Shown here piece after piece: positions 6,169 through 12,204 of a stretch of DNA of 13,286 nt. Position numbers and translations under genes: made by a program. A model generated the notes under the pieces. It was not told the DNA's origin. It searched no databases and saw only the letters and a list, made by a program, of their open reading frames with translations. This DNA is from an uncultured Clostridia bacterium. Lineage in GTDB: Bacteria > Bacillota > Clostridia > Christensenellales > Borkfalkiaceae. Location: contig CATZIC010000055.1 in the NCBI GenBank assembly GCA_958419945.1, positions 1 to 13,286 on the forward strand. Reading direction: 5' to 3'. Position 1 is the stretch's first letter. Each line of letters starts with the position of its first letter.

Positions 6169-8607
6169 TTAAACCTTTTTGCAATATTTTCTTCTGTAAA
6201 TAAACGCAACGGTAATTATTACCGCCAAAATGGCAATGGAAACCAAAACGAGGTTTCTGATAACCGTAACACCCTTCGGGCGGATATCCTTTGCCGAAAC
6301 GTAACCTACTTCACCGTTATAATCAATCTTATAAACGTCGCCAAGTTTTTCGTACACCTTTACCGTGGAAAAAGCCTGCAAATTGCCTTTAAATTCGGTA
6401 AGTTTGTCGTCCGCAAAAACATCCGCACCCTTTCTTCCGACCGTCATGGTCTCGTAAACGAGGGGGGTGTCCGTAATCGCAACACCTGTTTTTAACATGC
6501 TGTAAGGAATGTATCCTGTGTTTTCGCCAACCTTAGTAAGTGCAAATTTAACGTCGTTAAAGGTAAAGACGGAAATAATCTCGGCACGGTCGTTTTCGTT
6601 AAGGTCGCAACTTCTGAAGTACGGCGTCATAACGGGGTAACTATAAAGGTGTGCGTCGTTACAAAGGTATGCAAAGTTTCCGTCTTCCGTGGTCGAAAGC
6701 CTGTTTGCAACTACGTCGGAAGTCCTTACGATGCAAGAAAGATTGTCGTTAGCAATAAGCGTGTATTTATCGTCGCTATGCAAAATTACGAATTCCTCGT
6801 CGCCGGTGTATGTAGAATACCCCGTGTAGAAGAAGTACTCGCCCGTCTTTTCAAGGTCCACGCCGAAATACCTCGTGCTTCTACCCAATTTGCAGGTGTA
6901 GGGGCTTTCATTCAGCAGGTTTTCGTAGTCGCTTGGTACGGTTATCTCTTCAGGACTTGACACCTTTAAGTTTTCGGGATTAAGCGATAGTATAAAGCCG
7001 TCGAATAGCGCAAAGGCTTTATCGGTTGCGGGAATAATGGTAAGGTCCTTTGCCGTGGATAGCGGCGGAAGGTTGGGGGATAGGGAAAGTTCGAAACTAA
7101 GCGTTGACAAATTCTCGTCGATTCTAACTATTACGTTATTTTGTTGCAGTGCGTAAACGTTGCATTCGAAGTCGCATATCATGGACAAAATCCGATCGGA
7201 ATCGCTTGCAATGCTGTATACTTCCCGAACTGCGGTGTCGCCGACGTTTAGTGAAACTATCGAACTCGTGGAATTTTTGTAAATCTGAACGTACAGTTTG
7301 CCGAAAATATCCGTGCAAAGATCGACGCCGCGCCCCTGAATGGAAGTAACTTTTTCCAAAGTTCTGAAGTTCGTGGAAATCGCGTAAACTTCTGCGTATG
7401 GGTTGCTGTCTATAATAGTGTTATTGAGGAAATAAAATTTGTCCGCAAAAGAGGTGATTGCCGTAACGCTCGTAAAACTTGCAAGGTCGGCTTCGATGTT
7501 TATAAGCGAAAGCCCGTCCCCGCCGTCCGCTACCGCATATATGGAATTGCCGTTTGTAATAAGCATTTTGTCGTCGATAACCGAAAATGCGGTAAAGTTG
7601 CCGTTTACAGGCAGAACTTTGTACTCTAATCCTCTTTCGGAAAAGATTTTCAGGGTGTTTTTGTCGAGTGCGTAAACCTTATCGCCGTAAGTTTGTAAAT
7701 CTTCGGTAAAGGTGGAAACCCTTCCTGCACCGTCCGACCTTGATGTTATCGCAAAGCCCGTAAAGGCTTTTTTTGTTGGGTCGAATTCCGAAACAGCGTT
7801 AAGCGAGTAGTCTGTTATAAAAAGCATTCCGCCGTAAAACTCAATCCCTTGCGGGGATATAACGTTACCGAGTTTATGTTCGGAAGTTGCTGCTTGAAGT
7901 AAATAGGTTGCGCCCGTCGCAACGTCTACGGAATATATTCCGTTAGGTCTCGTCAGATAGTAAACGCCGCCAAAGTAGCAGGCGTAACGCGTGTCTTTAA
8001 GGTTGTTTGCAACCGAGGTAAAACTTCCGTTTCCGCTTGCGTTGAATTTAAACAGCGCACCTTCATTAACGCATAGCCATTCGGTTTCGGAAATCATTGC
8101 TATTGCCGTGTAATTTTTTTCCACGTTGTAGTGTGATTTTTCGGAAATTGTAAGTTCGCCGTCCTGCGCCTTTACGGACAAAACTTTAAAACTGTTACCG
8201 ACCGCCGTTACCACGCAGTCATTTAAAACGTCAAAATAATTTGCCACAAATCCGCTGTCCGAAACCGTCCAATCATCCATTTTAATGGAATACAGTTTGC
8301 CGTCGGATAGGAAAAGCAGAAAATTTCCGTCGTAAAATTTGATCTGCGTAACGTTAAAAGCCTGCATGTCGTGTACCGTAAAAAGATCATTGCGGTACAC
8401 TATTATCCTTTTGGCTTCCGTAACAACGTGTGTGTCGGTTTCGGCGTCATAGGAGTAGTCGTAAGGGGAATTAAGTTCGCAAAATTCAAGATAGGTCGTG
8501 GGCGAAAATATATCCGTATTAACTTTTTCTTGCGCCAATGCTACGGTTAGCGACCCCGTTAAAAGCACAAGGCAACAAGTTATTAAAATCAGTAGTAACT
8601 TTTTCAT
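6169..8607 (-). CDS. Large secreted, membrane-anchored propeller-like protein with C-terminal SH3-like modules
   Basis: Encodes 812 residues from ATG 8605-8607. An in-frame GTG two codons earlier is less likely because AGGTG lies five bases before the ATG. A signal peptide (about 1-26) ends at a likely VALA-QE cleavage site. Residues about 40-630 are repeated beta-strand-rich blades of roughly 40-50 residues, such as GNFLLFLSDGKLYSIK, GGVYYLTRPNGIYSVD and GGMLFITDYSLNAVSEFD, consistent with NHL- or Kelch-type beta-propellers. Two SH3-like segments follow, ending GYIPYSML and GYVSAKDI. One membrane helix (about 785-804) and a basic tail RRKYCKKV close the protein. The expected topology is extracellular and anchored by its C-terminus. 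I do not recognise a named family and see no catalytic motif. The protein encoded at 9536-10258 repeats the signal, SH3-like and single-helix plan in short form. A role in binding wall or sugar ligands is a guess. Confidence 0.75.
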   Translation of the reverse strand: MKKLLLILITCCLVLLTGSLTVALAQEKVNTDIFSPTTYLEFCELNSPYDYSYDAETDTHVVTEAKRIIVYRNDLFTVHDMQAFNVTQIKFYDGNFLLFLSDGKLYSIKMDDWTVSDSGFVANYFDVLNDCVVTAVGNSFKVLSVKAQDGELTISEKSHYNVEKNYTAIAMISETEWLCVNEGALFKFNASGNGSFTSVANNLKDTRYACYFGGVYYLTRPNGIYSVDVATGATYLLQAATSEHKLGNVISPQGIEFYGGMLFITDYSLNAVSEFDPTKKAFTGFAITSRSDGAGRVSTFTEDLQTYGDKVYALDKNTLKIFSERGLEYKVLPVNGNFTAFSVIDDKMLITNGNSIYAVADGGDGLSLINIEADLASFTSVTAITSFADKFYFLNNTIIDSNPYAEVYAISTNFRTLEKVTSIQGRGVDLCTDIFGKLYVQIYKNSTSSIVSLNVGDTAVREVYSIASDSDRILSMICDFECNVYALQQNNVIVRIDENLSTLSFELSLSPNLPPLSTAKDLTIIPATDKAFALFDGFILSLNPENLKVSSPEEITVPSDYENLLNESPYTCKLGRSTRYFGVDLEKTGEYFFYTGYSTYTGDEEFVILHSDDKYTLIANDNLSCIVRTSDVVANRLSTTEDGNFAYLCNDAHLYSYPVMTPYFRSCDLNENDRAEIISVFTFNDVKFALTKVGENTGYIPYSMLKTGVAITDTPLVYETMTVGRKGADVFADDKLTEFKGNLQAFSTVKVYEKLGDVYKIDYNGEVGYVSAKDIRPKGVTVIRNLVLVSIAILAVIITVAFIYRRKYCKKV

Positions 8608-8646
8608 AAGCACCTGAAAACCGAAGGTTAGTTTTGTTTATTTTAT

Positions 8647-8675
8647 ATTATAACAAATAATATCATTAAAAACAA
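8647..8675 (-). promoter_or_regulatory. Promoter of the large surface-protein gene
   Basis: On the minus strand, TTGTTT (8670-8675), a 17-base spacer and a perfect TATAAT (8647-8652) preceded by TGT (extended -10). Transcription should begin near 8640, giving a leader of about 33 nt before the ATG at 8607. Confidence 0.75.
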
Positions 8676-8715
8676 TAGAATAAACGGAATTTTTAAATTA
8701 GGTTTAACAAAATAT

Positions 8716-8744
8716 AAAAAAGGTGTCAATCCTAGACACCTTTT
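8716..8744. terminator. Terminator-like hairpin in a divergent intergenic region
   Basis: AAAAGGTGTC (8718-8727) pairs perfectly with GACACCTTTT (8735-8744) around a 7-base loop, with T tails on both strands (six on the minus strand). No annotated gene ends here: the genes on both sides begin nearby and read away. It would stop transcripts from the promoter at 8783-8812. Confidence 0.75.
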
Positions 8745-8757
8745 AATTTTATAATAT

Positions 8758-8771
8758 AGAACAAATGTTCG
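8758..8771. promoter_or_regulatory. LexA/DinR-type SOS box
   Basis: GAACAAATGTTC (8759-8770), flanked by A and G, fits the Firmicutes LexA consensus CGAACRNRYGTTCG at 13 of 14 positions, including both GAAC/GTTC half-sites and the central RNRY. It lies a few bases downstream of the predicted minus-strand start at 8776, a position suited to repression. It is also about 100 bases upstream of the plus-strand promoter of the 146-residue gene. Confidence 0.7.
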
Positions 8772-8782
8772 ATAAAAAATTT

Positions 8783-8812
8783 ATTATAACACCAAAGATA
8801 ACGGCTAATCAA
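8783..8812 (-). promoter_or_regulatory. Strong minus-strand promoter next to the SOS box
   Basis: On the minus strand, TTGATT (8807-8812), an 18-base spacer and a perfect TATAAT (8783-8788) with TGT before it (extended -10). It points toward the hairpin at 8718-8744 and the large surface-protein gene, which has its own promoter further down. Confidence 0.6.
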
Positions 8813-8871
8813 TAGGTTATGACAGATTTTTGAAAGGCATTAAAAATTTTGTTCAAAATTGTCATATAGTA

Positions 8872-8901
8872 TTGTTTATGCCCGAAAAGCTCTTGTATAA
8901 T
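8872..8901 (+). promoter_or_regulatory. Promoter of the 146-residue helix-turn-helix gene
   Basis: TTGTTT (8872-8877), an 18-base spacer and a perfect TATAAT (8896-8901). The start would be near 8908, leaving about 28 nt before the ATG at 8936. Confidence 0.65.
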
Positions 8902-8935
8902 GAAAACGTAAAAAAAAGAAGCGAGATGAATTTTA

Positions 8936-9376
8936 ATGTGTTATGCAAAAGTAATTTTATTGGCTTACCCCTATATCGACGACGCCGTTGCCGCTATAGA
9001 CAAGCAGATTGAAAAAAGGTGTCGTTTGAGTTTTTACTCAAATAAACCTTGCGAAATCTATGCCGATAAAATAGCGGAACTCATAAGCGATAAACGCTAT
9101 TTAAAGTTACTTAAAGAAAAAGTCAGCAAAATTTTGGAAAGACTTACCGAAGAAGAAAGGGTTTTAATAGGTTACAAATACTTCAAAAACCGACCTATAG
9201 AGGGGTTTGATTACAAATCCAGGCGGTATTTTAGGCAGCAGATAAGGGTATTAAACAAGTTTACGGAAATGCTTTCCTATATAAAACTTACCGAGGACGC
9301 CTTTACAAAATATTACTCAAAAATTCCGTACATAAAAAGTATCCTCATAAGGGTAGACGATCTTAACGCGGCATAA
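8936..9376 (+). CDS. Small protein with a sigma-region-4-like helix-turn-helix
   Basis: Encodes 146 mostly helical, basic residues. The centre, LTEEERVLIGYKYFKNRP followed by SRRYFRQQIRVLNKF (about residues 71-108), resembles sigma-70 region 4 and the phage ArpU-type late regulators: an acidic turn, a helix with the YKYF core, then a recognition-like helix. The N-terminal part, AYPYIDDAVAAIDKQIEKR, resembles a dimerising helix and lacks region 2, so it is not a complete sigma factor. A DNA-binding regulator is the best reading. The predicted start has only a weak GCGAG site ten bases upstream; an ATG at 8926 opens a different frame that closes by 9012. It has its own promoter and a terminator shared with the convergent gene. 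A copy of TGTTCAAAATTG sits just upstream of the promoter and another, inverted, sits past the terminator. Target genes are unknown. Confidence 0.7.
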   Translation: MCYAKVILLAYPYIDDAVAAIDKQIEKRCRLSFYSNKPCEIYADKIAELISDKRYLKLLKEKVSKILERLTEEERVLIGYKYFKNRPIEGFDYKSRRYFRQQIRVLNKFTEMLSYIKLTEDAFTKYYSKIPYIKSILIRVDDLNAA

Positions 9377-9390
9377 AATTTTCAGACTTC

Positions 9391-9449
9391 AAAAACCGCT
9401 TAATGTATGCAATAATTTAGTTTATTCAATTTTAAAGAAGCGGTTTTTT
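9391..9449. terminator. Long-loop bidirectional terminator between convergent genes
   Basis: AAAAACCGCTT (9391-9401) pairs perfectly over 11 bp with AAGCGGTTTTT (9438-9448). The loop is 36 nt, longer than usual. The plus strand ends in six T and the minus strand in five. It follows the 146-residue gene by 14 bases and also serves the minus-strand gene stopping at 9536. Confidence 0.75.
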
Positions 9450-9466
9450 AAAAGAAAATTTACAAT

Positions 9467-9506
9467 CAATTTTGAACACCAACGTAAAACAATTTCGTTC
9501 AAAATT
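9467..9506. repeat. 10-bp inverted repeat AATTTTGAAC/GTTCAAAATT
   Basis: AATTTTGAAC (9468-9477) and GTTCAAAATT (9497-9506) are perfect reverse complements around 19 bases. The left arm extends to a 12-mer (9467-9478) that is the reverse complement of TGTTCAAAATTG at 8850-8861. No T tail follows on either strand, so it is a poor terminator and could be a protein-binding site. Confidence 0.45.
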
Positions 9507-9535
9507 CATTTAAAGGGTACTGAAACGCAGATTTT

Positions 9536-10258
9536 TCAATCGTCATCGTTAAAACCCGTCTTAGGTTTTTCTTTTGTCGGTTTTAGAACAAAAAACATAA
9601 GCGAAAGTCCGGCAATAACGATAACTGCAATAACGAGTATTTCGGAAGTGGAGAAATTTCCTTGCGGATTTTCGGGCTTAGGGGAGCCTGTGCTACTATC
9701 GAAGTCTTCAATGGGCGGCTCAACCGGCAACTCGTTAAGCGGCACCGTAAATGGTGCAAAGCAATCTTTACGCATGTAGCCTATGTACCCGTTTACGTAA
9801 ACGTATTCGTAATCGTTTCCGCCAAGTTTGATATTTCCGTAGTAAGATGCGTTGCTTCCTGCGGGGATAACGGCTTTGGGTTGAGATAGCCCTGTGTCTC
9901 CGAATATAACTTCGTCGGAAATCACCGTAAGGCTAACCGACGGGTAGATGACGGCAGGCTCTTCGTCTAAAAAGGAAAGACAGATATTTTTAACGTAGCC
10001 TTCCGCCATGGGATAAAGAAAACTTCCGTCCATGTATACCACTCGTGAACATTCCGCTCCCACGGAAACGATTTTCACGGCATAAGTTTCGGGAAGATAA
10101 AACTTAACTATTTTAAGGCTTGCGTCCGAAAAAAAAGCGCAGTCGTTTGTAACGATGCGTGCATACGTACCGCTCAAATCTTCCGCCTTTACCGATATTT
10201 GCGGAAGCGTTGCGCCAAACGATATTAAAATGGCAAGAAGTATCGCAAGTTTTTTCAT
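9536..10258 (-). CDS. Small secreted, membrane-anchored protein with two SH3-like repeats
   Basis: Encodes 240 residues. A signal peptide (1-25, likely cleaved after SVKA) is followed by two diverged SH3-like segments. One is at about 30-92 (TYARIVTNDCAFFSDAS through EGYVKNICL) and the other at about 110-168 (LTVISDEVIFGDTG through GYIGYMRKDCF). A Pro/Glu-rich linker (173-200) leads to one membrane helix (206-225) and a charged tail ending NDDD. The plan matches the C-terminal part of the 812-residue protein at 6169-8607, suggesting related surface function. Bacterial SH3-like domains often bind peptidoglycan or cell-wall peptides, but the ligand here is unknown. The Shine-Dalgarno is weak: the nearest AGG is about 20 bases upstream of the ATG. 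No clear promoter is visible. It is divergent from the terminase gene with 66 bases between, so it marks the last host-type gene before the phage block. Confidence 0.7.
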   Translation of the reverse strand: MKKLAILLAILISFGATLPQISVKAEDLSGTYARIVTNDCAFFSDASLKIVKFYLPETYAVKIVSVGAECSRVVYMDGSFLYPMAEGYVKNICLSFLDEEPAVIYPSVSLTVISDEVIFGDTGLSQPKAVIPAGSNASYYGNIKLGGNDYEYVYVNGYIGYMRKDCFAPFTVPLNELPVEPPIEDFDSSTGSPKPENPQGNFSTSEILVIAVIVIAGLSLMFFVLKPTKEKPKTGFNDDD

Positions 10259-10324
10259 GACGAAACAATTTTAACAAAACCTACTTTAAATATTTTGCGG
10301 ATTTTTATATAAAAAGGAAATAGA

Positions 10325-11749
10325 ATGTCAAAATCAACAGACACGGCTATAAAGATACTTACGTTAAACCGTGAACTCGAACGCCGCCGACAAAACGACA
10401 GACTTTCGGGCTACAACAAGGAAAAAGTACATAAAAAACAGCTAGCCTTTCACAAATGCAAAAAGCGCAATCGATGGGTTTTCGGCGGTAACCGAAGCGG
10501 TAAAACCGAGTGCGGCGCGGTGGAAGTCGTCTATATGGCAAGAGGAATTCATCCCTACCGTGAAAACCGTAAAAACGTCTTCGGTTGGGTGGTTTCGCTG
10601 TCATCTCAGGTTCAAAGAGACGTCGCTCAAAAAAAGATACTTTCATACCTGAATCCAGATTGGATAGAGCGCATCGTAATGAGCGAAGGACGGCGTGATA
10701 ACCCCGAAAACGGTATTATAGACCAACTTATTATAAAAAACGTGTTCGGCGGAACTTCGACTATCGGCTTTAAATCCTGCGACCAGGGCAGAGAAAAATT
10801 TCAGGGCAGTTCCCTCGATTTCGTGTGGTTTGACGAGGAGCCTCCAAAGGATATTTACGACGAGTGCAAAATGCGTGTCATCGATAAAAAAGGGGATATC
10901 TTCGGCACGATGACGCCGCTTAAGGGGTTGACTTTTATATACGATGAAATCTACATGAACAAGTACGGCTCAAAAGAAGTGTGGTACGAGTTTATGGAAT
11001 GGGCGGACAATCCATATCTCGATAAAAAAGAGATTAAAGCCCTTACAGAAAGCCTCTCAGACGACGTAATCGAATCGAGAAGATACGGAAGATTTTGCGT
11101 TCAATCGGGACTCGTCTACACGGAGTTTGACGAAAACGTTCACGTAATCGACCCTTTTGAAATTCCTATGGAGTGGCAGAACAATATTTCCATAGACCCG
11201 GGGCTGAATAACCCCTTATCATGCCATTTCTATGCGGTGGATTACGACGATAACGTGTACGTTGTGGCGGAACATTTCCTTGCCGGCAAAGAGGTTTCCT
11301 ATCATGCCGAAAAGATTAAGGAAATTGCTCGCAGACTTAATTGGAAGACCGACAAAAACGGCAGATTGCAGGCGCTTATCGACAGCGCGGCAAACCAAAA
11401 AACACTTGCTTCGCTAAAAAGCGTTACGGAACTTTTTTTCGAGCAAGGCATCATGGTAAATCCACGGGTAAATAAGGATTTATTTACGGGCATTTCCCGT
11501 GTGAAACAGTATTTTAAGGAGAAGAAGATATATATATTCCGTAATTGTCCCAACCTTATTCGGGAACTCAAAAGTTATTGGTGGGGAAAGGATGACGTGC
11601 CTATAAAACGGGACGATCACGCCCTTGACGAACTCAGATATTTTATAATGTCAAGACCCAAAGGCGAAAAAATTCCTTATCAAATGACAGAGGTCGAAAG
11701 GGACAAACAAAGGCTTATGAGAAGACTTAAACGTCAACAAAGGGGGTAG
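10325..11749 (+). CDS. Phage terminase large subunit
   Basis: Encodes 474 residues with both terminase activities. The ATPase half shows Walker A GGNRSGKT (54-61), Walker B LDFVWFDEE (164-172, with D170 and E171) and coupling motif GTMTPLKG (194-201). The nuclease half has an RNase H-like acidic triad: D291 in SIDPG, D353 in LIDSAA, and D435 in the DDHALDELRY segment. It is a Terminase_6 or P22-type large subunit that packages DNA into the procapsid through the portal and cuts the concatemer. AAGGAAATAGA before the ATG supports the start. All catalytic motifs look intact, so the gene is not obviously decayed. It opens a tightly packed head module whose genes overlap, ending with a portal. No small terminase subunit is recognised upstream, where the neighbour is a host-type surface-protein gene on the other strand. 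Confidence 0.95.
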   Translation: MSKSTDTAIKILTLNRELERRRQNDRLSGYNKEKVHKKQLAFHKCKKRNRWVFGGNRSGKTECGAVEVVYMARGIHPYRENRKNVFGWVVSLSSQVQRDVAQKKILSYLNPDWIERIVMSEGRRDNPENGIIDQLIIKNVFGGTSTIGFKSCDQGREKFQGSSLDFVWFDEEPPKDIYDECKMRVIDKKGDIFGTMTPLKGLTFIYDEIYMNKYGSKEVWYEFMEWADNPYLDKKEIKALTESLSDDVIESRRYGRFCVQSGLVYTEFDENVHVIDPFEIPMEWQNNISIDPGLNNPLSCHFYAVDYDDNVYVVAEHFLAGKEVSYHAEKIKEIARRLNWKTDKNGRLQALIDSAANQKTLASLKSVTELFFEQGIMVNPRVNKDLFTGISRVKQYFKEKKIYIFRNCPNLIRELKSYWWGKDDVPIKRDDHALDELRYFIMSRPKGEKIPYQMTEVERDKQRLMRRLKRQQRG

Positions 11750-11753
11750 TACT

Positions 11754-12041
11754 ATTCAGAATATCGAAGAAAAAATAAAAAACGCAATCATGCGCAAAGC
11801 AACCGGATACGAAGCGGAGGAAGTGGTAGAAGAATACCAGATGGAAGACGACGTTATGACGCTTACCCGAAAAAAGGTAAGCAAAAAACACTATCCTCCG
11901 GACACGCAGGCGGCAAAACTACTACTTGACATTGCCGAAGGTGTAGACGGCAAAGAGCTTACGGAAGAGGAAATCAAAGAGCAAATAAAACGCCTTATCA
12001 AAGAATATGAAGGAGAAGTCAATGAAGAAAACCAAACTTAA
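11754..12041 (+). CDS. Small phage head-module protein with probable ATT start
   Basis: Encodes 95 residues if started at ATT 11754, which reads MQNIEEKIKNAIMRKATGYE when initiated as Met. The first ATG in frame (11790) has no Shine-Dalgarno. The ATT lies eight bases after AAAGGGGG, a strong site that also overlaps the terminase stop codon. The helical N-terminus and the region RKATGYEAEEVVEEY-x-n-LTRKKVSKKHYPPDTQAAKLLLDI resemble small conserved proteins found next to terminase genes in clostridial prophages. PPDTQAAKLLL resembles the segment near the C-terminus of some small terminase-like proteins, so it might act as a terminase accessory. That is a weak inference. The protein is acidic at its C-terminus. 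The gene is four bases past the terminase stop codon and overlaps the next gene by 20. Confidence 0.7.
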   Translation: MQNIEEKIKNAIMRKATGYEAEEVVEEYQMEDDVMTLTRKKVSKKHYPPDTQAAKLLLDIAEGVDGKELTEEEIKEQIKRLIKEYEGEVNEENQT

Positions 12042-12204
12042 TGAAAAAATAGTGTGCGATTTAATCGGATGTGGCGGTTTATCGACCTATAGGCTCACTT
12101 TTAGAAACGGTACGGATTTATTTCTGTGCGAAAACTGTTTTAATGAAATGAAGGATTTTTTCAAAAACTTAGGTGAAAACTATGAAACCAAGCAAAGAAA
12201 ATAA
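12022..12204 (+). CDS. 60-residue four-cysteine (zinc-ribbon-like) phage protein
   Basis: Encodes 60 residues from ATG 12022, preceded by AAGGAGAAGTCA. An ATG five codons upstream at 12007 overlaps that ribosome-binding site and is less likely. Cysteines are spaced C12-x4-C17 and C36-x2-C39, a pattern compatible with a small zinc-binding fold; the remainder is charged and helical. The gene overlaps its neighbours at both ends (20 and 23 bases), as is usual in phage operons. The family was not recognised and no function is assigned. It sits between the ATT-started gene and the portal, where small proteins of unknown role are common. Confidence 0.65.
   Translation: MKKTKLNEKIVCDLIGCGGLSTYRLTFRNGTDLFLCENCFNEMKDFFKNLGENYETKQRK

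Larger units (their letters stand above)
8716..8776 (-). ncRNA. Candidate short transcript ending at an intrinsic terminator, under an SOS box
   Basis: A minus-strand promoter (8783-8812) would start RNA near 8776. The only strong structure downstream is the hairpin at 8718-8744 followed by six U, giving an RNA of about 60 nt. It contains no ATG and no ribosome-binding site. A LexA-type box covers its first bases. It could be a small RNA, an attenuated leader of the large surface-protein gene, or an unused promoter. No family was recognised. Confidence 0.35.

Noticed and set aside
8830..9012. 60-residue plus-strand open frame overlapping the start of the 146-residue gene
   Set aside because: It starts upstream of the mapped promoter elements and has Arg-rich, low-likelihood composition. 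The overlapping 146-codon frame shows a recognisable helix-turn-helix.
9468..9506. Prophage attachment site
   Set aside because: The repeats are inverted, not direct, no tRNA gene or integrase is near, and the right end of the phage block is outside the window.
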